Positions 56,854-64,000 of a stretch of DNA of 64,000 bases are shown here, in pieces. A program made the translations under genes and the position numbers. The notes under the pieces are model-generated. The model did no database searches. It was given only the letters and a program-made list of their open reading frames with translations, and was not told the origin of the DNA. Within the stretch, counting starts at the first letter, position 1, and each line of letters begins with the position of its first letter. This DNA comes from Paramarasmius palmivorus (taxonomy: Eukaryota; Basidiomycota; Agaricomycetes; Agaricales; Marasmiaceae), in contig JAYKXP010000032.1 in assembly GCA_037176845.1 (NCBI GenBank), positions 1-64,000 on the forward strand, in the 5' to 3' direction.

Positions 56854-59800
56854 CTATAGGCCACGCAACTTTCGAATTCGGACTCGATTCCAAATACACA
56901 AATAGTGTTTGCAATAGAGTATAGCTCTATTCTGTCGCATATAGCTCACAGCCTTGCGTATGCGGCTCATCCCACTATTCCCACATTCCGCAGCGCTTGA
57001 GTTGATTTTGTCAACTTCGCTGTTCACTTCACCGTATGTCCCCAGGAATGCAGCCGACGAACACTTTGTATGCCCCTTCGCATGGAAACGATCGACCACA
57101 AACAGTGTATCTGCAAAAAATTCTGGTTCCCTCGTTAGGCAATACGGCCCGAGTGCACACGCGAAGTCATAGACGACTCTTTCTGGTGCCTTGGGCCAAC
57201 GAGTCACCATTGCTGAGAACACGTCATTCCTTCCTTCTCCCTTTGGAATACAGTGAAAGCCATAGCAAACACTGTGTGTGCACCATGCACACAGGATACC
57301 TCCGGTGAGTCGGCGCTCGCTATAGCTTGAATAATATTTGGAACATTTACCCCCTCTCTTCACATCCTTCTCAGGCTCATTGTCCCCTGTGATGTTTGGA
57401 TATCGTGGGCGATTGCGTATACGCGGCATGCCATAGCAACACCCTGTCTATTGCGGGCGGTTAGTACAATGTTCCTGCTGTGCCGCATTGACGCTTACCT
57501 TCTGCCAATCCTCAGAATCCTCGTGTTGCACAGGCAAGCTCTCCAGAGGCAGGTCTGGGCCGCTCTTGAGCTGCGTCAGCACTGTTTCCACGCGCGAAAT
57601 CATCCACCGTGACAGCCCCAACAGTAACGTCATGTCCTGTTTTCCGTGCCACATGTTTTCAAGGATTAGCATCAACACGGGAATGTTGGTGAGGAGTGAA
57701 ATGGTCCCCAGACAGGGTCTTTCAACGAAGGCTTTCAGTGAAGGCAGTGCCCTCTGATTCATCATCTGCAACACTGATTCATCGGCGGCGATCTGTAATG
57801 GGTTCGCTTAGTACGTGTGACCAAGGTGAGATGTTGCCCATACCTGTTCAAAAAGCATCTTATAACGCTTGCGTAGCCTCCAGTGCATCACTTTACCATG
57901 AATACCATATACCTCCCTCAGCAAGTCTGCGACTGGCCTAGCGCCCATATCCGTCAGTTGTCTCTGAATCTCCGCCAGTTCCCCCTCTCGACGCTCTGCC
58001 TCAGTTATATCGTTTTGCTTTGCCGATACGTCAAGATCCTCATCATCTGACTCCTCGTTGCCCTCTACAATCTCTGCCACCACTCGACACGTGCTGCGCT
58101 CTGAAGGCTTGTAATCGGCCCATTTTTTAAGCCAGTTCATCAGCGCTTTCCGGGTTGGCGTTGTCTTCTCTTTTCCATGCGGAAGCCACTGTTGCTTATT
58201 CACCCGTCCACGTTTTCGTATCGGCGCATCACTTGCGATAGTTGTGGGCGGCTTGAGGGTCTCCTGGAGATGGCGCTTGGAGAACGAAATTGTTACACCA
58301 TCCCAGATCACTGTACTTGGATATTCTCCGCATTCAGGGCACGACATATCATTGCTCAGTCGCTGGATAGTTGCAAAGGCAAACCATGCTGACCGGAACA
58401 TGTCTTCGCTCACAAAGCGGCAACCTCTCCCTCTGTACAACCGTCCCAAAACTAGCACAAAAGCAGTGAAAGGTGTTTCACTACTAGTGTAACGACTGGT
58501 AAGTTCGTTCATCAACTCGTGTGTAAACAAAGCTGAGTTGTTGTAGTTGAACAGGCCTATGTCACGTGGTTCTGGGCCTATGAAGCACTTGCGTCGGCGG
58601 GGGCAACCAGGGCAGTTCTGCAGCTCGATCTTCCGGTGTACCGCATGTGTCAAGGTGTAGACTGTGCATTCCCGCACCAATTTGGGTGCTTCTGGGTTGA
58701 AGAAATGGCTGCCACAGAGACTCCGTGATCGGACGTCAAGCTTGAGTACCTCGGGCACAACTTCGTTGGGATTGGGATAAGGGTATAGATTCTCATCTTC
58801 AGGAAGTGAAGCCCATAGGGGGGGCATTATCGGAAGGTAAGATATAGCATTCTCTGATGCTCCTCCGGCATTCATACCATCAACTGAAACACACGTGTTA
58901 CAGTCTCGTACGGATAACAATGTATCAAGAACGCACCCATGTACATCTTTGCTGCATCAGGAGTACCATCACTAGCTTCCGACTCGTCATTACCAGTTAT
59001 GAGATCGAGCAACTGTTTAGCTTGACCCATATGTGTACAACAGGTTCCTCGTAAGTCTTTATCTTTGGAACAGTGCCATTTACCGCCTCCTGAGACTGTA
59101 CCCTCGTAGGAAACGATTGCTCGACTGCGCCCACTCTCTGACGCAGTGCCACTTGCGACGGAGAAGCGACTGGTCCAGATGTCTTTTTCCATGTCAATCA
59201 AGACTCGTGAAAAGCATACAACATCGCCGTCTACATTTGGTGAGCTTGAGTATTTTGTCTCATATGGACATGAGTTCTTACCGAGTTCTAGATGTGCTTC
59301 TTGCAATGAAAAGCGCTCCTCTCTATATTCACGGTAAAACCGACGGTGAAAGCAATCTGTTTTCCCACTATGGCACTGGCAGTTCAAATCTAGTCCGTCC
59401 CCCCTTTGCCTTGCCTCAAAATGGTAGAATACTCCCTATCAATGTGGTCAGCATGTTTCGAGGCCAATTACTATGAAGAAATGCACACACCGTCCCTTCT
59501 CTTCTTTGCTCGTCAAAACCTTCAACCACATACACTCGGGTGGCGACATGGACGAAGGCAATACATTCATCTTCAATAAGATCCAGGAACTCTTGATATG
59601 CATCCTCCGAGTTGTCGATGTCGTCGCAAAGTCCCAACACGCCCACTCCAAAATGCTCTCCAGAATCCATAGGTGAGGACATTTCCTGACCACTTTCAAC
59701 TTCAGGTATTGTGCTAATGGTGCCGCTGTTAGCCTGGGTACCACGCAGACTATGATCTGTGCCCTCCGATGTTTTCCGGCGCTTTGCTGAGGTGTTGCGT

Positions 59801-59943
59801 GTACGTGCACGTTTTGGGCCATAGGAACGTACAGGGCTCGGGATAAACCTGTTGAGATGTCCTGGGTAGGTCTCGCCGATATCTGGTGTGTTTGGCAGGG
59901 GGTCCAAAATGAACGGTTCGTCGTCGTCGCTGGGAGGAGCCAT
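56854..59943 (-). CDS. KDZ transposase with cysteine-cluster N-terminus
   Basis: Start MAPPSDDDEPFILD at 59943; about seven exons with 48-80 bp GT-AG introns and no stop. The N-terminal region is acidic/basic (KRARTRNTSAKRRK). Next come a Cys/His cluster (LNCQCHSGKTDCFHRRFY, WHCSKDKDLRGTCCTH) and a CxC5/CxC6-like region (IELQNCPGCPRRRKC, GLFNYNNSALFTHELMNELTSRYTSSETPF), both known to accompany KDZ transposases. The catalytic part has GILCAWCTHSVCYGFHCIPKGEG, VVYDFACALGPYCLTREP and FVVDRFHAKGHTKCS, giving the expected acidic residues (YDFAC, VVDRFH), and ends in CIWNRVRIRK. The family is a DDE-like cut-and-paste transposase frequent in mushrooms. Looks intact. Confidence 0.88.
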
Positions 59944-60016
59944 AAGTAATGCTGACTAAGCCAGTCGCGTTAAAAGACGATCAACGTCCTTTCCTCCTTT
60001 CCTGCCTTCTATCATC
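59944..60016. promoter_or_regulatory. 73-bp divergent promoter of the KDZ gene pair
   Basis: The whole interval between the two start codons. It is C/T-rich near the plus-strand start (CCTTTCCTCCTTTCCTGCC). Confidence 0.45.
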
Positions 60017-61286
60017 ATGGCAGGAGATTCAAGCACCAAGAAAGCTCGAATGTGTCGCAAATGTCTTCCTGAAGTCCATCGAATGAAGGACTGTCCGAGT
60101 TACCGACGTGGTGGTAAAAAACTGGTAAGTGTGACCTGCCGTATGCATGTATACATGTTTCTGATTGTTTTCAAGGTTCAGGATGTGCAACCCAGTTCAC
60201 CTGTGGTGAGTACTCAAAGTTGTTGGCAAATGGTATCTAACTTTAAGATATGCAGACGCCGTCACGGTTAGCATCTGATGATGCTTTGCCTGTTGCTCCC
60301 ACACAAGAGTCTCCAGGACCAGTAGACGCGTCACCGGCTCTTCAAAACTCAGACCCCCCCACTCCACCTAGTCTTCCTTCTAACAACGCAGAATCTGGCG
60401 TTAACGATCTGGCCAACAACGACGTGTGTCCTCCCTCACTGATTGTTAATTCCCCTTTTGCTCACTGTTGCTAGCGCGACCAAATCCCCATTGATCCGGA
60501 ACTACTACGCGAGGACCAGAACACTGCACAAAACAGCCCTGGTACCCCACTGGCCGCTCAATCGCCTGACGTGAATCCATGCCAGACTCCTCGGCGTACT
60601 CGCTCAACCTCGATTGGCCCTATGAACCTCCTTGGGAATGGCGATACTTCAATGCTACTCGACACGCCGTCAAGTTCAGCAGCCAGTACTCCTAGCTCTC
60701 GCCAACGTGCATCCAAGCGAAAGCCCATTTTCGGTCATGTAATGGGGGTATATCGCGGCACCAGGCATCTCAGTACGTGTCATTCAAATTGCTTCACTTG
60801 TTCTGCTCACAACCTTTACAGCGTGTCACCGAACACGAAAGGCGGTCACTCCGGGAAAGCAGGTGAACATTCCCAAACGATTCTACGATCGTACACGGTC
60901 GCTTATGACTAAGGTTTGTTGGTTTGTCCCTGTGATCTTCAACAACTGACCAGATCGTTGTGCAGCTTGAAGATCTCGCTACGGAAACGGGTTGTTGGAT
61001 TTACTTCAATGCCCAGCTACCTACTTCGCAACACCCCTTCATCCATTACACCTCTGAGCGGCTTCGGAGTGAGGGAGGAGAGCTAATGGATGGAGTCCAT
61101 CAAGCATCCCGGAAGATGTATTCTAGCTTGCAGGCAGCTCGACGCCGAGATGCATCACAGATCGCTGCTGATCTCGAGACAGTACGCGATGAACTGACCC
61201 GGGCCAAGGATGCAGAGGTAGCCGCGTTGAAGAAAGCAGAGGAATATCGTAAGGCTCTTGAAGAGGCTGGCATTGACTTAGCATAG
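60017..61286 (+). CDS. KDZ-element partner protein: zinc knuckle plus coiled coil
   Basis: Six or so exons, each joining in frame; exon 1 (60017-60124) codes 36 residues. A perfect CX2CX4HX4C zinc knuckle stands at residues 13-26 (CRKCLPEVHRMKDC). A Pro/Ser-rich disordered middle follows, then a conserved-looking basic block (KRKPIFGHVMGVYRGTRHL, HRTRKAVTPGKQVNIPKRFYDRTRSLMTKLEDLATETGCW) and a C-terminal coiled coil (RRDASQIAADLETVRDELTRAKDAEVAALKKAEE). It starts 73 bp from the transposase, divergently, so both probably use one bidirectional promoter. A zinc-knuckle/coiled-coil protein could bind element DNA or RNA and assist transposition; this is inference. I recall no named family. Confidence 0.65.
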
Positions 61287-62028
61287 GATAACCATGTAGC
61301 AACGATAGCAATTTGATAGCTTTAAGTTATGCCTAGTATACAAACTGTGCTGTGAAGAAATGTGGGAGCTAAACGAAACCCCGAAGGATTATATCGGGAC
61401 TACTGGGCTGTTGGGGAAGGCAGTGTGCGAGTATGGTGCATGTGGGTATGATAGCGGAGAGGGTGAGTTATGATATGACGAGTGTGTCGTCCAGTGTAGG
61501 AAGGAAAAGGTGGTGAAAGCCGGGGACGAGGATGTGAGAGACGATTGAAGTTCCTCCCTTCAAACCATAAGCGATTTACATGAAACAAAGCGAAGCTATT
61601 ACTCACCCACCCGCGGATTTCCTGTATCGAGGGGGACAGCTCTCCTCTTCTTCTTGATTCCTGAATTCTAGTGTAAGTTTTGTATACCTAGGAGGACTCA
61701 ACTACGCACTGTGCTGTTTTCTTCCTCCTTCTATACCTCCGCATACGCTCACGAGCATAGACCCGATTCTTTTGGGCATGCCTATATCAAAGGTTGATTA
61801 TCTGTCAACCACCAGATTCATAGGCATACCTTTGTCGGTATTTAGCACAAGCTACTCTATTCGCTTGTTTCTTCTCTTCATCCGTTTTGGCCATCAACGA
61901 GCAGAGAAAAGATGTGACACTGGCGTCACCAGTGTCACATCAACTACCGTCGACAACGAGCGGGAGAGCTTTTTCACAGACTTCGTGCCCTCAAATCCAT
62001 CTGCATTTCTACGATACAGTTCTGAGTA
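61287..62028. other. Intergenic with a 31-bp palindrome
   Basis: No supported gene. A plus-strand frame at 61772-62113 overlaps the end of the minus-strand gene and has no supporting features. The palindrome is listed separately. Confidence 0.4.
61911..61941. repeat. Perfect 13-bp inverted repeat with 5-bp loop
   Basis: Arms GATGTGACACTGG (61911-61923) and CCAGTGTCACATC (61929-61941), loop CGTCA. Located 88 bp beyond the stop of the minus-strand gene at 62029, on its 3' side, so it could form an RNA hairpin in that 3' UTR, or be a dyad binding site. Confidence 0.65.
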
Positions 62029-62888
62029 CTACGAACGGCCAATAGTAGACATCAAGTCTGTATCCGGTGCGCCTGCCCTTCCATCAATGAACTCCTGGTT
62101 TCCGGAATCTTGAAAAGCCAGTTTCCGTCTGTCATAGGCAATCTGAGGGTCTTCGTCTGGGTCGAGGATATACATATCTATATCATCGAGACAGCGAAGA
62201 ATCCAGCGCACTTGCTGCCGAAAGGCCTCCACACGCTGATATTCCGAGCCCGCCCCGTGATCATTGAGAACCAGATTCTGCAGTCGGTCAATGGTTGAGA
62301 GTGTAGCGGAAAACATTTCATAGGCTTTGGTAAGGGGAGTCGAGGAATATCTTGCACCGGAAGCTCGGATTTGCATGGTGAGCCTGAATGCATTGTCGAT
62401 ATACTGGCTAACTGAGCCATGGGTCTCCCGCTTCATTTTCGATCTCAACCGTTGGAGACGGCCTAGAGGATCTCTGGTTTCGAGTCAATACATTTCTTAG
62501 AAAGAATGCTGTATCACGTACAAAAAGTCTGTTGCATCTCTTCCCATTGCTGCCTGATACTGCTGGAAACGCTGCTGGTTCCGATCCTTTGTAGCTTGAA
62601 ATTCAGCTTTGGCTGCGTTAAGCCTAAGTACAATGAGCATCTAAACTGTAAGGACTACAAGCGGGTCGAGTAAACATACCTATCAATCTCCTCGTTACGC
62701 TTGGCTCGTTCACGGTGAGCTTTGTGTTTCGCAAGGATGGTCTCGCGATTCCTGGAAATTCTTCATTAGATTGATGCACACTTCTTTTCTTCTGGTACTA
62801 CTTGCCGGTAGTAGTAGGTGGATGATTTACGCCTGTTGGCTTCTTTTATTTCACGTATGGAGCGTTGGCGTCTCTTGCGTTGGGGCAT
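62029..62888 (-). CDS. Small basic/coiled-coil protein, unknown function
   Basis: Four exons (62806-62888, 62680-62751, 62522-62623, 62029-62473) total 702 nt, exactly 233 codons plus stop. The N-terminus is strongly basic and bZIP-like in composition (MPQRKRRQRSIREIKEANRRKSS, AKHKAHRERAKRNEEIDRLN), followed by KAEFQATKDRNQQRFQQYQAAM, a probable coiled coil. A helical C-terminal part reads IDNAFRLTMQIRASG, EMFSATLSTIDRLQNL and VRWILRCLDDIDMYILD. The first intron (62752-62805) only keeps frame if it uses a GC donor (gcaagt), a known minor class. It is not a standard bZIP, because the leucine spacing is absent. Confidence 0.65.
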
Positions 62889-63883
62889 GAGGGAGAGAGA
62901 GAGGTAAGAACAGAAGCCAATGCCCGCGGCGAGACCAGGTCATGCATAGGTTATAAGTCATTGAGGTGGTGATACACCCGATTTTCTTACCTCTTTCATT
63001 TGCTTAGATTTTTTCATGGTAGCTTTCTATATACAGAACTAATCTAATGGCAAGACCGTTTTGCTTCACATTGAGTACAGGACTCACAATGGTCATTCGA
63101 ATGTCCTCAACGACAGGCGCTTCACCAGCGCTTAACTAGAGAAACACTGAATGTTCTACTATCGACTTTTATTAAGGCCTGTAAAAGGTGGTTAGAAGAC
63201 ATAGATATTGTTTAATGAGTGTTATATGGCATAGAGACAGGTTATACCACTCACAGTGAACGTTATGTTGCATGACAGACACGAATACTGCTTGTCTAGC
63301 TGCAGCGCGACCTGACGATGACATTATATAGCTCAGATTCAATTGTGGAATATTTTAAGTAAGTCTGTACATAACCCACTGCAGTAGATGAGAATATGTT
63401 CAGATTCTTAGATTGAAGGTCTACTGTCGTGGCGTTGAGTGAAGCAACGAAGTTGCGTTTACATACTCTCACGTGCTGGGAACCTGGTTGCCGTTGAGTA
63501 CGCTGAGTCGTCTGACGTTGCCTTGCTACCTTCACCGCTACCACTGTTCCCATTGGCCAACCATTACTTCCACTCCTCAAGACCTCAAGCTATTCCTCAT
63601 GGAAACATGAAGCTTTCCGTTCATGGGTACTGAGCAGAAATCTGGGATCCAACCGGCCGCCTGTAGGGATAAACTGCAGATTCCGATATGTCGCGCACTG
63701 CCGCATGGTAAGGATCTCAGGTTTACATCCCCAGAGGGAATTGTTGACAACGCTCTTGCGATATCAGATCTGATGTCGCACTGGGAAAATTTGCCATTTC
63801 TGTCCGTTACCCATTGTCCCAGAACAAACCGCCACTTTCGTATTTCCTACTACCAAGTAACCCCTCCGCGAGAACGACATACA
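62889..63883. other. Intergenic (about 1 kb)
   Basis: Upstream regions of the divergent genes at 62888 and 63884. Open frames at 63296-63580 and 63439-63633 lack support. Nothing else recognised. Confidence 0.4.
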
Positions 63884-64000
63884 ATGGCTGGCTCCAAGTC
63901 CAAGAAGAAAGGGAACAAAAAAGGTACCTGCCAACTATCTGCCATCCATACGCAGTATCTGACAGATTGGTTTTCCTACTATACAGTGGCCAGCAAGGAG
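63884..64000 (+). CDS. N-terminus of a Lys-rich protein (partial, runs off the window)
   Basis: ATG at 63884 in a good context (acaATGGCT) opens MAGSKSKKKGNKK. An intron follows (gtacct...tacag, about 63924-63986), then VASKE up to the edge. The basic start is too short to identify. The start and intron are plausible but rest on splice consensus only. Confidence 0.5.
   Translation, partial: MAGSKSKKKGNKKGTCQLSAIHTQYLTDWFSYYTVASKE

Larger units (their letters stand above)
56854..61286. mobile_element. KDZ-type DNA transposon, coding core (termini not found)
   Basis: Two divergent genes 73 bp apart, a KDZ transposase (minus) and a partner (plus), form the core of a Kyakuja-Dileera-Zisupton element. 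I searched 56560-56850 and 61290-61700 for matching inverted ends and found none. A three-fold AAGTGCCG/CGGCACTT motif at 56620-56660 could be sub-terminal, but has no partner on the other side. Confidence 0.75.

Noticed and set aside
61772..62113. 113-codon plus-strand frame containing the palindrome
   Set aside because: Overlaps the end of the well-supported minus-strand gene and has no recognisable features.
1..64000. tRNA, rRNA, CRISPR arrays, bacterial operons, secondary-metabolite cluster
   Set aside because: Looked for and not seen. Short introns throughout exclude a prokaryotic source.

Overview
The window is genomic DNA of a filamentous basidiomycete, most likely an Agaricomycete. 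Genes are dense and cut by many 45-65 bp GT-AG introns. Its repeats and gene families are also typical of that group: a KDZ transposon, a Rep/helicase Helitron, a Ty1/copia retrotransposon with a half-tRNA primer site, and lineage-restricted multipass membrane proteins. No bacterial, organellar or tRNA/rRNA features were seen.

Layout. 1-159 is the tail of a seven-TM-type membrane protein. 367-7474 (-) is the large B-block-binding subunit of TFIIIC. 8271-8897 (-) is a pseudogene of the family found intact at 24.6-26.7 kb. 9076-15.6 kb (-) is a Helitron with a RepHel gene and an accessory gene. 15960-21490 is a complete copia element with two LTRs identical by eye and a 5-bp target duplication. 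22.1-27.9 kb holds a coiled-coil protein, an Agaricomycete family protein of unknown function and a PRELI/Ups lipid-transfer protein. 28.5-39.7 kb is a tandem segmental duplication of a membrane-protein gene and its upstream DNA. In the second unit a 4948-bp foldback transposon (33121-38068) sits inside intron 2, and a solo LTR is nested in it. 39.7-48.0 kb is a housekeeping block: HAD nucleotidase-like protein, RPB7, an Alba-domain protein and RPB2. 48.98-53.26 kb is an F-box-like protein. 53.56-54.98 kb is an inverted, 5'-truncated copy of the coiled-coil gene with its 3' flank. 55.1-56.6 kb is a degenerate higher-order tandem repeat. 56.85-61.29 kb is a KDZ transposase with a divergent partner gene. 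62.0-62.9 kb is a small basic/coiled-coil protein, and a gene fragment starts at 63884.

How the parts work together. Four genes serve nuclear transcription and RNA processing: the TFIIIC subunit, RPB7, RPB2 and the Alba protein, which probably belongs to RNase P/MRP. RPB7, Alba and RPB2 are adjacent; RPB7 and Alba converge, and Alba and RPB2 share a 215-bp divergent promoter. The rest is accessory DNA shaped by five kinds of transposon-related or repetitive insertions and at least three local duplications. The most striking unit is the foldback element. Its two arms stay in exact register over about 1.4 kb, it is flanked by a CTA duplication, and it lies in an intron that would otherwise be 64 bp, so the host gene may still be expressed.

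All exon boundaries were read by eye from splice consensus, frame continuity and paralogue comparison; no alignment or database search was run.
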